Assembly: GCA_947034885.2 (NCBI GenBank) | Contig: OX344758.2 | Span: 3,288,501 to 3,352,500, forward strand | Direction: 5' to 3' | DNA from: Thuidium tamariscinum | Taxonomy: Eukaryota; Streptophyta; Bryopsida; Hypnales; Thuidiaceae | DNA: 64,000 bases | In this document: positions 13,238 through 25,484 of the stretch, one piece after another | How positions within the stretch are numbered: the first letter of the stretch is position 1 | Layout: every line of letters begins with the position of its first letter | Made by a program: the position numbers and the translations under genes | The notes under the pieces: model-generated | The model's input: the letters and a program-made list of their open reading frames with translations, nothing else | Databases searched by the model: none | Told to the model about the DNA's origin: nothing

Positions 13238-13660
13238 CGGGGTGAACTGACGGACCCCCTCGCTCGGCCACCTGAATCTAATTTAATTTTTTTCACTCAT
13301 GATAACATTTGAAATTTTTGAATTTAGATTTGCAATTAGAGACCCCAAATTAGCAAGGAGAAGCGTGAGATACCATAACATTTAGTAGCAAATTGTGACT
13401 CTGCCTTCTCTCTACAGTGAAGGGTGTGGCATATTCTATATCCAACAGCCTCTCCATTCTCCACATGTTCATTTACTTCAAAAGTTATTGATGAAACATT
13501 GTTGGGGTGTTGAATATTCCACACCCTCTAGAAGGTAGAGCCATCCAATGCTATTGAATGTTATGACAATTTTTTCAAGGTCAGAATAGGGGGCTTTTTG
13601 TCTTACTGGCACCCTTGAGATGACTTGGAGAAGCCAAGTGAGGGGGCTAGTTCACCCAAA
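13238..13660. mobile_element. MITE of the GGTGAACTGACCCCC family, interrupted
   Basis: Left end GGGTGAACTGACGGACCCCC with CTCGCTCGGCC; right end CCAAGTGAGGGGGCTAGTTC, roughly inverted. The body matches 18936-19180 in the same order (GAGACCCCAAATTAGC.. then AATAGGGGGCTTTTTGTCTTAC, CACCCTTG, ACTTGGAG), except that about 200 bp are inserted in the middle at 13374-13565. That insert is a separate MITE, so this is a nested insertion. Confidence 0.75.
13374..13565. mobile_element. MITE, CATAACATT-TIR family (copy 2, nested)
   Basis: 192 bp between CATAACATTTAGTAGCA and its inverse TGCTATTGAATGTTATG (17-bp arms, two mismatches). It lies inside the element 13238-13660, and the related element at 18936-19180 lacks it. 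Similar to 4068-4271 over nearly its whole length. No obvious target-site duplication remains. Confidence 0.8.
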
Positions 13661-13761
13661 CTCCTAAAATGAGCGTCCCAAAATGGGGATGGAATGGTCA
13701 AATACATCAGTAGTACTATAGCATGAAAAATCTACATTCTCCACCTAAGCTTGGATTTTAA

Positions 13762-14410
13762 ACCCTAAATGCCCAAGGCACTAAAATTTGGTGTTTTCAA
13801 AACTTTGAAGTTAGACAAAATTTAACCAAGTTGCTATTTTTAGTTGTTTATATTTTAAGAATCTTCTTTTTGAAGTCTAGTTTCAACAACAAAATCTAAT
13901 ATTGAAAATGATTGATTATGATTTTTCTATGCAAGATTTTGTGCAAAGATGTTCATTGCAATATTGACTTTCATATTGTGTTCAGGGTTCTTGGAAATGA
14001 GCATTAAATACACTAGGTTATGGAGAAAAAATCGCATTAGGAATTCATTCAAAAAAATTGTAGAATAGATTTTAAGAAGCCATACAGTTATTGGGGTTAT
14101 GCATGTTAGGCCCTTTGACCTTATATTTTTAGGGGTGACCAACATTCTAGATTTGACATATAAAAAGAGGCTCAAAAGACTTCAACTCACTTTTAGAGTT
14201 TTAACACCCTCATGCTCAAACATGACAATCTTACAATCAATGAATGATATTGTTGTATTTTTTTTTCTAAGTGATTCCTAACATGTCTAGTTTGATTTTG
14301 TACAGTTATATTTTTTTAAACCTTGATAAAGCTTATCAAAATATTGGCTTTTAGTTCAATTTAGAACAAGTTTCTAGAAGCTAAAAAAAAAAGCCTTGGG
14401 CATTTATGGG
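13762..14410. mobile_element. TTAA/CCC-type element, CCCTAAATGCCCAAG subfamily (copy 2)
   Basis: Left end ACCCTAAATGCCCAAGGC after TTAA (13758-13761); right end, inverted, CCCATAAATGCCCAAGGC before TTAA (14411-14414). 649 bp. Both its halves match 48099-48976 in inverted orientation (for example CCAAAATTTGGTGTTT near the left end and TTCTAAATTGAAC near the right end read inward), so the boundaries are supported by a second copy. No transposase ORF. Confidence 0.75.
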
Positions 14411-14456
14411 TTAAGTGGACTAACTTAATAATTAGAAATTAGGATGCTTGAAACTA

Positions 14457-14862
14457 CATAGCATTCAATAGCCTTTAGAGAGGCTGCCTTTCCCTCTTTG
14501 AAGGTCTCATCCCCCAAAACATCCAAATGGCGAATCAAAGTATAATAAAAAAATATTTGTTTTGCAATTAATTTTTTTGTTGTGACCGTGGTAGTTGGAT
14601 AGCTAAGTAAAAATTAAGTATCATCTAACAAATTTGACATGCTTGTAACATTGGCACCTGCTTAGCTAAGTAAAAATTAAGTATCATCTAACAAATTTGA
14701 CATGCTTGTAACATTGGCACCTGCTTAGCTAAGTGAAAATTATTGTATGACAATTTCAATATGCTTGTAACACATATCAATAGTTCCTGATTTTAATGTG
14801 GAATATTCCACACCATTCTGTTGGATGGTAGGTAGTTAGCTTCATTGCTACAAAATGTTATG
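14457..14862. mobile_element. MITE, CATAACATT-TIR family (copy 3) with internal tandem repeat
   Basis: Left end CATAGCATTCAATAGC and right end GCTACAAAATGTTATG are imperfect inverses. The right part carries TGTGGAATATTCCACACC, shared with the other two copies. The element is about twice as long as its relatives, largely because of the 63-bp tandem repeat at 14600-14788. Confidence 0.55.
14600..14788. repeat. 63-bp tandem repeat, 2 near-identical copies plus a decayed third
   Basis: Unit begins TAGCTAAGTAAAAATTAAG. Copy 1 is 14600-14662, copy 2 is 14663-14725 and looks identical, copy 3 from 14726 keeps TAGCTAAGTGAAAATT and ATGCTTGTAACA but is diverged. It lies inside the MITE 14457-14862. 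Confidence 0.85.
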
Positions 14863-17800
14863 TATACTAGTATTTCCATTTAGTTTGTTTTTAGAAGAAA
14901 AAAGACATATATGATGAGGGGATATGCAAAAATAGATTATTATTATTATTTTATCCATCCATCTCTAGCCTGAAACTTTATGCCTCTCCATTATAGTGGA
15001 AACACCCAAAATTGTTAGTTTAAGCAATTTAGCATAGTTGGAGGCACTTTTTGTGAAAATAATATATTTATAGCATTAGTGAGTAAAAATCATGAATATT
15101 AAAAAAAAATTGGATGATGTATGAAATTTCTATAAATTTTCAAAGTGTTGGCTTCCTAGACCACTAGAACCGTCCTATAGATGTAACTACTTTGAACTAA
15201 ACTTTGCTGAAATTAGTCGTCAATGAATGAAAATTATACATATGTCTTACAATTGCTTCAGAAAATTAGAATTAAACATTTTGTAGGACACTTTAATGAA
15301 TGCTTATAGACAAATTTAGTGATACTCTAGGGTTTAGGAATGGATACAAGGACAAAAATGGGGGTTTCTACCTTAGCAAGGAGAACAATTACCCTTATAA
15401 TGGAATTCACCTCAAAACATTCAATGAATTGGCATTCTAGAAGTATAACAAGATAAAGATAAATAGATTGGTGTCATGAAAGTATATCCTAAGAATTGAC
15501 CCCTATTTTTAAAGGAAAATAAACTAGAAGGATATTATAAATGACGCAAGTTACAAAGACAAGGGTAAGTGGTGGAGGAAGTAGTTTATTTGAATAGTGT
15601 TCAATTTTTTGTATAGTAATGTGAAAGTGACAATCTTGTAAGGGGTCAATTTTGGGTACACTTTCTATTGCTTAACTTCTTCTCTAAAACATGTTTCAAT
15701 ACTACTAATGCCACTTCTTCATATGCATCAAATGGATTTGAGCATCACCTAATTATATGACTATTTTAGTAGCCTACAACTTGCATTTGTGAAAACTTGT
15801 AATTAATTTACAATGCATCCAAAAATGATAGAACCACTTATATATTGATTCATAGTCCTACATCAATGTGCAAAAAATGTTGTTCATTTTCTAGAGTATA
15901 GCAACTATGCCACACAACTTATTTGTATAGTTTTAGGTGTGATTACCTTAGTACATATTAAATGTTTTTGGTACAAATCATCAAATGGATTGCTAAAAAA
16001 GATCTATTTCTCAACAAAGTTTGGATGAGGGTTAAGGTATAACCACTTATTCATGATCAAGGGCCCATATCCAATTTGTAGGATGTGTCTATTTCCAACC
16101 AAAACTAGAAAGGATTTCCAATTATAGCTTAGAATGTACTTTTTCCTCGTTTTGAAGGTTGGAACTAACAAGGTCGTGACATACATCCCAAAATGTCATA
16201 AAGTATGCAGGAAATACCAATCGAGGAAATAGTCTCTTGAATGATCAAAATTAAGAGAGCCTAAACATTCGCTATGAGTCCAAAGCACTTTTTGGCTTCC
16301 AAAAATCATATTAATTTCAATTTGGGGAATGAAATTGTAAAAAATTTGCAATTACACCCATATTTCCTTTCTTTCTACATGAGAAAAATGTACGTAACCT
16401 CCTACTCCTCATAATCTTGTTCTAGAATTGCTTGAGTGATTGGGTAGAGGTGGTTCTACCTTAGTACCTTAATAATTGAAAATTTCGGTGCTGAAGTGAC
16501 GGATGGGAGTACAAAAATGGATGATAATGGATGATAATGCTGCATGTGAAGGCGGGGCTTCTCACTCAACTGGCGAAATTATTAGAAAAGATACCTGCAT
16601 CGGTTACAGTTATCAATATTGATACGAATTATCAATTTCAGTATCAGTATCAATATCAATCCAAGTGAACCAAACTTATCAAAATTGGCCAGGCACCATT
16701 CACTGGATCAATGAGGGCCCTCCCTCGTGCATCTTTTCCTAGTGGTTTTGGCTATCTATTCGTTTGTGGTCCTGGCTGGGTTTCTTTTGTCCAGCCTCCG
16801 GGCTTGGCTGCTTGTACTTGGTTCTTTTTAATGCAATGGTTTGCCATTTGTTTTTCCCAAAAAAAATTGGCCAGGCAGGCACGGCCACCGCACTCAGGAG
16901 CACCGCTTGGTCACACCCAATAGGCTTATTACTCCCTGTCTAGAAAGTAAAGGTAGGGTGCTTTCAAAGCCACCACTAACACAAAGGTACATTTTGCTTT
17001 CTTGAATGTACCACGAGTGTACATTTCATTTCAGGAGGTGCAGTTGCTCTTTGCAACCCATGCCTTCCAACTTCCAAAAACCATAACTTACTCCCCTAAG
17101 GTCTGAAAAAGAGGAAACAACTTGGGTTTAATAGGCGGGTTGTCATGGCACCTTCGTAACACTCTATTTTTTGTGAGAAAGTCCACATGGTGTGCGGTGG
17201 GGGACTACAAGCAGAAAGCAGAGCTAAAATTTTTGGAGAATTTCAAGTGTCGTTTTTTCTCCTCTGAAGGTGAAGAAATGGCACTTGCTCCTAACTTTCT
17301 TGAAGAAACTTTTATCTCATGCTCCCTCTATTTCACACTCTTGCTTTGTTGCACAAGTCACTTATATAGTAAGATTTGTGTATTGCATTTGATTAGTCCC
17401 CGATTTTATGTAGAGGTAAGCTCATTCTCGAGTTTTGATTGTGCACACTCAACCCACTAAAAGGGATGTCCCATCTCCTTCATGTGCAACAAGCTGCCAT
17501 TGGCTCTACTTTTCTTTTAGTGATTCCTATGATTTAAGAGAAATTTGCTTCTTGGAAGAGTTGTGACAACTCCTAATGCCACTTCCATTCTTCTTCCTCT
17601 AAATGGACTGATCATTGTACCTAGCATATGTAGAGTGCATCTTTTTTGAATGCAAATTTTTTTCATGTATAGAAATAGAATTTGAAAGGATGCCATATTT
17701 ATTCATTATTTCATTATAAAAATTGTAATTGCTATAAATTTTTTAGTAGAAGATTTTTTGCCACTTATAATGGTGATCAGTCTTATTGCAAAATCAATCA

Positions 17801-18625
17801 AGGACCAGTTGCATTCATGAGAGCCTAGCTTGCAACCAATCCTAGTGTGCCACAATTACTTTGAGAACTACACCATAACTTCAAGAAAGAAAATAGCCTA
17901 TTGATTGGAAATGGATGTTGATTATAAATGCCAACTTGCCATCTTCTTGTTTAGCTTCCCCCACCACAAATAAGTGAAATAACTTAAGGTAAGAGGTCCT
18001 ATAATGGACCATCTAAGGGCTGAAACAGAATTTCAGGCAGGTAAAACCTCTACAAATATTTTTCAGTAAATTTTCCTTGAAAAACAAGTAGAATTTACAT
18101 CTAACCCAAATCGTTTCATATTTTTCTGAGCTTTTTGAATTAGTTATCAAATTTTGAAGTTGAAAGGGTATAGGGCTGTAACATGATGCCCTAGCTAAAA
18201 TGTTCACTCTCAGCACATTGTTGAAGGCTATAAAAAAGAGACATGTACAAATATTGTACATTTAAGGTAGGGCACCATTTTAGAACCCGGTCCATTTAAG
18301 AGCCTTCTACCTTAGCTTATTGGTTGCAGGACGCCACCTGACCTTCCTACCGCCCAGTCAGTGACTCCCTCCCTCCCTGGATCCCTTGATGCCCATTGAA
18401 GAGAAGACAAGAGCCAGGGGCTTGGATAACTGAACTTCCAGGAATGATTGCTGCTGCTGCTTCCGTCAGTGAGTCCCCGCGCCCCACTCAGTCCACCCCC
18501 ACTTGGGTCCCCTCGTCATCAACTGAAGTTACGTGGAGATTCCTTCCGTCACCCAGTCTCCAGCACGTTCCTTGCTGCCCCAATTCCCCAAACTGAACGC
18601 CCGTGGATGAGAACTGAAAATACAT
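14863..18625. other. Intergenic, no gene seen
   Basis: AT-rich to about 16480, then moderate-GC patches at 16500-17550 and 18300-18600. ORFs in those patches (16711-16923 +, 17122-17460 +, 18396-18596 +) show no recognisable domain. A degenerate ATCAATATTGATAC/AGTATC repeat lies at about 16610-16665. I see no splice-linked coding pattern. Confidence 0.5.
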
Positions 18626-18900
18626 AAGGTAGGTACATCCAAAAGCGCCACTTATTCATATTGTGTTCAGTTCTTATTATTAGCTCGTTCAGATTTTCAT
18701 GCAGTCTTGTTGGCAAGTGAAAGCATGTTCCAACACACCAAAGAACATAAGATTTGGATACTGTATGCAAAAGTTATTAATGGTCAAAGTTTGTTTCTCA
18801 AAGCGCCATCTACAGTCTGTGAACATGACTGATTTTGGAAATGTATGCACATTGCAGATGGCGCTTTTAGGAGCATGGCGCTTTTGGGTGTACCTACCTT
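18626..18900. mobile_element. MITE with AAGGTAGGTACAYCC inverted repeats
   Basis: Left AAGGTAGGTACATCCAAAAG (continuing CGCCA) and right TGGCGCTTTTGGGTGTACC (continuing TACCTT) form about 25-bp inverted termini with one mismatch. ACAT flanks both ends (18622-18625, 18901-18904), a possible 4-bp target duplication. The word GGCGCTTTT is repeated inside the right end. Non-coding. A diverged relative may lie near 9324. Confidence 0.7.
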
Positions 18901-18935
18901 ACATAGAAACTGAAATGAAATGAGTGATTATTTCA

Positions 18936-19180
18936 GGCCAGGTGAACTGACCCCCTCGCTCGGCCGCTTGAATTTTTCAAAATTTGCAAATAAGTTTTTA
19001 TTTTTTGCAAATAAGGTTTTTGTAAATTCTAAATTCATATTTGCAATGAGAGGTCCCAAATTAATTGGAAGATGGGTATAAGGTAAATTAGATAAGTACA
19101 AAATAGGGGACTTTTTGTTTTACTTACACCCTTGGAATTACTTGGAGTGGCCAAGTGAGGGGGCCAATTCACCCCGACCT
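18936..19180. mobile_element. MITE of the GGTGAACTGACCCCC family, uninterrupted copy
   Basis: Left GGTGAACTGACCCCCTCGCT and right, inverted, GGTGAATTGGCCCCCTCACT. About 240 bp, non-coding. Its body is collinear with 13238-13660 but without the 192-bp insert, so it shows the unfilled state. Confidence 0.75.
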
Positions 19181-19182
19181 TA

Positions 19183-19570
19183 AAGCATCCTCAATGCGTC
19201 CAGTATAAACGCACTGCAACAACAAGTTTTATGTAGTTTGACAAAATCCTGCTCCAATGCACTTGGCACCTCTCACATTACTTTCAAGGCTGCGGCATCT
19301 CTTGACTCCTACTTGGCAAAAATTCGCCATTTGTTGTGCCCTCCAAACTCCTCTGCATTTCTATGACAACACCAAGAACAATGATGATTTCAAATCCTCT
19401 TCACGTCACGCACATTTGCATTCTACTTGGGAACAATAGCCGAAGGTTTGGGGTTCTAGGTACCGTCATAGCATTGAAGTGCTTACAACAATAAGAGACT
19501 CAGAAGCAAAAGGGAATGCAATCATATTTATTGCAATGGCATTTTGACGTGCGGAGGATTGAGGATGCTC
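19183..19570. mobile_element. Tourist-like MITE A
   Basis: Left AAGCATCCTCAATGCG, right end inverted GAGCATCCTCAAT, 388 bp. TTA flanks both sides (19180-19182 and 19571-19573). A TTA/TAA duplication with GAGCATC-type termini is typical of Tourist (PIF/Harbinger) MITEs. No coding capacity. It touches the next element, with which it shares the TTA at 19571-19573. Confidence 0.75.
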
Positions 19571-19573
19571 TTA

Positions 19574-20020
19574 GAGTATCCCGAGTGTTGGACATGGAAG
19601 AAGGCTCTGGTCGGCTCCTCATGCTGTGTAGGTAGAAGGCGGCATGTGCATCTGAATCTTGGCTGCCCCACCATGTGGCTCAACAAAGCAAACGGGAAGG
19701 GGAAGCAACTCATAGTCCCATAAAGTAGTTTGGCCACGTAATGGGTTGTAGCCCGACTTGTCAGTTTTGATCTTTCCTCTTCGCCCAGTGTAGAAATGTG
19801 GGGACCCTCCACCTTCACATTGATGTTGCCATTTTGGAAAGTGAGCCACAACACATACCGTGTGTTGCCTCCCTCTCTCCAATTCGCCGTGCGTTGGGCA
19901 AATTTCGCCGCGGCCGGGCATTTCCTGTGTCAAGTATTGCATGCTGTGGGGAACTAGTTGGTGCTTGGCCCAATAACATACCCAGCTTGAGTGATATGTT
20001 GCGTGACGTTGGGGATGCTC
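19574..20020. mobile_element. Tourist-like MITE B
   Basis: Left GAGTATCCCGAGTGTTGG, right end inverted GAGCATCCCCAACGTCAC, 447 bp, with TTA at 19571-19573 and 20021-20023. ORFs inside on both strands are chance products of a GC-richer interior. Superfamily assigned from the 3-bp TTA target and terminus. Confidence 0.75.
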
Positions 20021-20023
20021 TTA

Positions 20024-20373
20024 TTTGCTGCTCCAAGGGAGTCCGGTACTTGGAGCTCACTTCCTCTTGATTGATGCTTTGCTCTTTCTTATTGCTTCCT
20101 CTTGTTGGATTCCGTTCCAGGCACTTTCTCAGTCCCTTCCTTCCCGCTTTCCTACCTTCCGCTTGGGTAAGGGACTGACGGAGTTTCGGGTGGCGCCCAC
20201 GAAAGAGGAAGGAAAGCACTGCGGGACTGGAAGTCGGCCACCCAAATCCTCCAGTTATGAACTCCGTCATTCGGGAATGTTCTCAAGTCCAGCGGTTGGG
20301 GACTTGGGGAAGGGGGAACTTTCTGACAGGGGAGAGTGTGATTGACTTGGTCCCGCCCTTCACAATTGCGAGG
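20024..20373. other. GC-rich spacer of unknown origin
   Basis: 350 bp of clearly GC-richer sequence between two Tourist-like elements. Overlapping ORFs on both strands (20025-20345 +, 19815-20270 -) have no recognisable domain. Confidence 0.4.
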
Positions 20374-20376
20374 TAA

Positions 20377-20873
20377 GAGCATCTCCTGCTATCGTCCAAG
20401 TATCCCCTCTCCTCTAATTTGTGGATGATAAGCAATCACTTCTAGTGTATGTCAAGTTCAACCATCACTTTCTCCCCCCAATAAGCCATATTTGAAGGGA
20501 TCACTAATCCCATGGGTCTTTGTCTAGTTGTTGGATCTTATTGTATCTATTGTCTATCTGTGGTCCGTGTTCACCAGTAGGCCACTTGTAACTGCCAATT
20601 ATGTATTTTTACCCTTGCAATGAAATTACATTTCATTTGTTAAAAAAAAATCACTAATCCATCTACAAGCTACATATTCTCTTGGGATTAGCAAGGCATC
20701 ATAATAAATGATATATAGGGTACTTATTGCTTTTGCAAGTTATGTGACTTGCGAATGGTTGGAAATATATATTAGTGAGTTGTATAGTTGGGGATACAAG
20801 TGGCCATCCCTTATACACCAGACAAATCTCAATAGAAGGGGCTAGGATAATTGGAGGGGTGCAAGAGATGCTT
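20377..20873. mobile_element. Tourist-like MITE C
   Basis: Left GAGCATCTCCTGC, right end inverted AAGCATCTCTTGC, 497 bp, flanked by TAA (20374-20376 and 20874-20876). Same terminal class as elements A and B. Interior is AT-rich and non-coding. Confidence 0.7.
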
Positions 20874-21356
20874 TAAGACAGGCCAAATGGAAGTCAATCC
20901 ATCACAAGCGCAAACAAGCACAATAATTCTAATATACAACAAAAACAACAAGTGTCCATTATGACGTGTTTACATTGACTATAACTTAACAATGACTACA
21001 AAATGACTACTTTTGTAGTCATTGTGAACAAGAAATGACTTCAACATTCATTGTAGGCAAGTCATTTAAGGTAGATGTACTCATTACTAATACATGCCCC
21101 ATCAATAATAAATAGGGTACACTCTTCCAAACAAGATTGGAATGGATTTCCGTTTTCTCCTTGGAATGTGTGTCTTTGTACTTTTTAAAGGTTTAGACCA
21201 ATAAGTTCATGGCACATAAGTGAGCACATAAGTAGGAAGTAATTAGTGGAAAAGTATTCTTGAATGATTGAAATTGGATGACTCTAGATGTTGGTTATAG
21301 GTCAAGCCTAACTTTTACTCGAGGGTTTGATTGGAGAGGAGATGTGAGGTCAAAGT

Positions 21357-21580
21357 CACTAGAAGAAAAGCCTCGAAATCTGCGTTTGTTTCAACATAAT
21401 GCGTCAAGTGAGTTATGTTGAAACAAACGCAAAAAACAGTGAAAAAGTGGGAAAACGCAGAAAAAAGCATTTTTCTGCGTTTTCCCACTTTTTCACTGTG
21501 TTTTTTGAGTTTGTTTTAACATAACTCACTTGACGCATTATGTTGAAACAAACGCAGATTTCGAGGCTTTTCTTCTAGTG
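21357..21580. mobile_element. CACTA-ended palindromic (foldback) MITE
   Basis: 224 bp that is almost one perfect inverted repeat: arms of about 110 bp around a centre near 21468. Termini are CACTAGAAGAAAAGCC and its inverse, and AGT is duplicated on each side (21354-21356, 21581-21583). CACTA termini with a 3-bp duplication are established marks of the CACTA (En/Spm) superfamily. Each arm also contains a shorter inverted repeat: TGCGTTTGTTTCAACATAA pairs with TTATGTTGAAACAAACGCA (about 21381-21431), so the transcript could fold in two ways. Few mismatches between arms, so it is probably young. Confidence 0.85.
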
Positions 21581-21583
21581 AGT

Positions 21584-22451
21584 AGTCAATAAATTAACCT
21601 ACTTCTAAGCCTCATAATTATACTATCTTATTGATTTCATAATTTAGAATGTTTATATAGAATAATTAGGATAGATGTTAATCATCTTAAACTATACGTA
21701 AGCCTTTGCTTCATGCCATCCATTCATCCATCAAATATTATAACTTTAAGAAAAAATTCAATGTTGAAATGGGCATCTAAAAATAAATTTTGAAACATAA
21801 CAAGTAATTTTATTTGATTATATAGATTGATGCCCAAGTTGATAACTATTCAAAAACATTTGAATCATTCACTTTTGAATAATGAGGTGAAAGTCAATTT
21901 GAGGTTTATGATTTTCTAAATAATGAAAGTAGAAAAACATTCCATTTTTTTTTCTAAACTCAAATTTTGAGATTTCAAAATAAATAAAAACTTAAGGTAT
22001 TTATTGTGGACTAATATATTCTTACCATTGAAATTAATAATTTTCAATTTCTTGTAAAGGTTCATTGTGTTTTAGTTTTTCTTTTTATCTAAACCAACAT
22101 CTATTTTATAAATTTTGCATAGATGAATATGAGAGTTTTTTGGTTACTTTTTTTTATATAATCTCATAAGTCCTATTTCTCTACATATTGATTAAATGAC
22201 ATAAGTTATTGGACATATATTTTTTCTTGAGGGGTGCATTGTATAGGGTGTCAATTGGTACCATGTGGCCAAGTCTCAATTAGATAGAGGCTATCAATGT
22301 AGGTAAATTTTGTGAAATTTTGTAGGGCTACATTTGACTAAATTTCTAAATTCTTCTTATTTTAGGCACCCTAAATTTCATTTGAAATTTATTTTTCATT
22401 GTTTCTTTGAACCCTATACACATTTAAATACATAACAACTACAAACTTTAA
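21584..22451. other. AT-rich intergenic, no gene seen
   Basis: AT-rich sequence without ORFs of note or clear repeats. Confidence 0.5.
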
Positions 22452-23374
22452 CCCCTAAAGGACCAAAGTGCCTTTTTTAGCAATATAGCGATTTTAGGCA
22501 GGTACATGTGACTAGAGATTTCCATGTTTTGAAACCAAAATTTAATAGAAGGTGTGAATGAGGAGTATCTTTAAGACCCAACAATTTTTGTGACTTTTGA
22601 CTATATGGTTGAAAAGTTATCACATCATATGTTGTTTGTTTCTCAACTCAGGCAATTGAGGCAAATTAAAAAAAAATCACTTTTTTTGGAAACAAAAATT
22701 TGAAATTGGTTTTACAGATTTATACATACATGGAAAGCTTTGAATCATTCCATTTGGATTAATGAGTTAAAAGTTATGAAGGATTTTAGTTTGCGGGTAG
22801 TTATGGATTCTCTACTCTAAAATAAACTTTGAAGTCCTTTATTTTACTCAATTTTCAATATTTTTGAAAAAAAATAAAAAATTGGGTGTATATTGTTTAT
22901 TACAACATTTGAACAATTGGGGTTGGAATTTTTCAATTCAATAAATAAATTGTTAACAATTTAGTATTTTGAATTATTCTCTACTTCTTTCTACTTACTA
23001 TTTTTTTTGTACATGTTGTACAATGCCAAATGATTTGAAAATTTTCAAGCATGTAGAAAAATTGAATTGAAGAATGAATCCAAAGAGTAACAACCATTTT
23101 GAACATTTTTTCATACAAATGTAGCCTTCTAAAGTGTAGTTGCCCAAATTTTTGAAGTGGTAAAAAAAGGATTTTTGTAACTTCAAACACTAATATCTTG
23201 CAATCTACATGGAAAAAATTTCTGAATTTTTTCTACATCTTCTCAAACTAGTGCAATAAAAGATCCTATCGTTACATTATTCCAAAAATATTTTTTTTCT
23301 AAAATTTGATAGTTGTCATAGAAATGGCAATTTGGAGTACTTTTGGTCAAGACATAGTCAAAAACCTTTAGGGG
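22452..23374. mobile_element. TTAA/CCC-type non-autonomous element, 0.93 kb subfamily (copy 2)
   Basis: Perfect 10-bp inverted termini CCCCTAAAGG and CCTTTAGGGG, both flanked by intact TTAA (22448-22451, 23375-23378). Length 923 bp. Homologous end to end with 2341-3274 in inverted orientation, and its right 400 bp with about 46030-46440. No transposase ORF; the short ORFs on the minus strand at 22981-23190 are not domain-bearing. This is the best-preserved member and defines the family. Confidence 0.85.
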
Positions 23375-23378
23375 TTAA

Positions 23379-25440
23379 TCTACCTAAAATAATTGGAGCA
23401 ACATCTTCTACAACCAAAACTATTTGTTCAATTTAGAACTCTATTTATCCAATTGTCAATCATTTAAATTCTTTATACCATATCATCAAATTAGGACTTA
23501 AAAAAATTCCTATCACTTAACAAAGAATTCCACAACCAAGTAGATTTTTAATTCTTATCCAAAGATTCAAGTTTATTCTTTGTATGAATTGGAATTGATA
23601 TTCCTCAAGAGTCTTTATTCTTGAATTTCTAAACAAAGATTTATTAGCTAAAGTTGTAGTAGTTACTTGATCATGATAATCCTTCAATAATATTCTTCTT
23701 CTTGATACTATTAATGTTTTGTGCACAACACTAGTTAGTCAAGAAAACCAAGTTGAACAATCTAAAATATGGCAAAGTGCTATGACAGGAACTAACCAAG
23801 ATCAACATTACTTCAAACTTTCAATTTGACAACCTATTGAGAGTTACATGTCAATAAACAATGTTTATACTTTGGCATGTATTAATTATAGAGTAGAAGC
23901 ATTACCAATTGCCCTCAAATAGTCATAAATTTCTACATTTATAAAAATACCTTTACAAGGTATAAATAAATAGCTATTGGTGTCTATTCAATTACTTGAA
24001 TAATATGTAAACAAGCAACATCTATACACTAATTAATCAAATATAATTGAGATACAATCGAGATCCAACAAACATTGGATCTACCCTTGCGTACTCCTCA
24101 TAAAGCTATGATGCTTCTAATACTTCTAAGAAAATTTTAGATTTTGGAGGGTAAGGCTATCATTGAATTTTTAAAAAAAATTCATTGTTATTCTCCACCC
24201 TTCATTATTTATAAAGACCCTAAATCCATTATGATGATGTTAATTGACTTCCAACTCATGTCTAAAATTTAGGACCAAGGTAATTATAATAACCCTTCAT
24301 TTGATTATACATATACTACAACAAAAATGGGAGTGCATTCCTTGAGATTTTTTTTCTTCTAAAGATGTTTGAAGGCCAAACATTTGCCTTCAAAAAAGAT
24401 TAAATAAAACTATTAAGTAATGGAACAAATTTTAGAATTTCTTTTGATTGCTACTAATTGTAATGTATGGAATTTTGAATTTTAATTGCTATAAGATATT
24501 ATAAAAATATCAATTTGGAACTTAGAATTGGAACTGTTGTTATATAAACACATTCATAACAATTAATAGACCTTTAGTCCACAGTTCCACACTAGTTTAA
24601 ATACCAAAGTTTGACAATTTGAGATATATTTTAAATTAGTATAAGTTGAAAATTCACTATACCATGTGAACTTCAAAAAAAAATTCTTCTAAGTGTAGTG
24701 GAGAGTGATTTAATCTACAAATCTACACATGTGAATGGTGATTAGAAGTTTACCTTTGTGATCACAAATAAAACTACTACTAAGGTTATTGTAGTAAGGA
24801 TTCAACCATCCTATACAAAACTCTCTATACTAAAACACAAAAAACTATACAATAAAAGTTAGTATACAAAACACATGAATATTTCCTCTAAATTATCATA
24901 GTAACTATCCCCATGCAAAAAATTAAACAAATATGAAAAAACAACCAATCATGGTAATTATGTAGCAAATGAATAGATGATTTAATATCTCTTTCTAGAT
25001 GCATACGGTCAAATTATTTCATAAGACCTATACATTATATTAGGTTGTTTGTTTGTTATAGTAAAATCTTTGAAATCGTGTGTCCTATAGTCATATTTTT
25101 GATACCATTAGAAAGCTCTTTCTAAGGAGGGGTGCATGTACTTTGTTTTGTGCTATTTGGACACACATTATAAGGGATACAAACAAAAAATTAAATCATG
25201 ACAAGACTCAACCTTTGGGCACAAGGCTCGACTATCCCAATGAACATGAATATTCTTGAAGTAGTTAGAAGACCATCATTTAAGAAGAAATAATGCACAA
25301 GTTTACATGAAACTACTATTAAAATGACCAAGAGAAAATAGTAGAAGATCCAAATGACTAAGAGAAAATGGAGGAGGAATTGTAGGACCCAAACCATTCC
25401 ATTTGTATTTGTGGGCAAAGTACCGCTTCTTTTCTCTTCT
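23379..25440. other. AT-rich intergenic, no gene seen
   Basis: Very AT-rich sequence without recognisable coding or repeat structure. Short ORFs at 23517-23726 and 25191-25418 (both minus) have no domain. Confidence 0.5.
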
Positions 25441-25484
25441 ATTTAAAGATTCCTGTAGCGGATGCATAGTGCGCTAAGCTGTAA

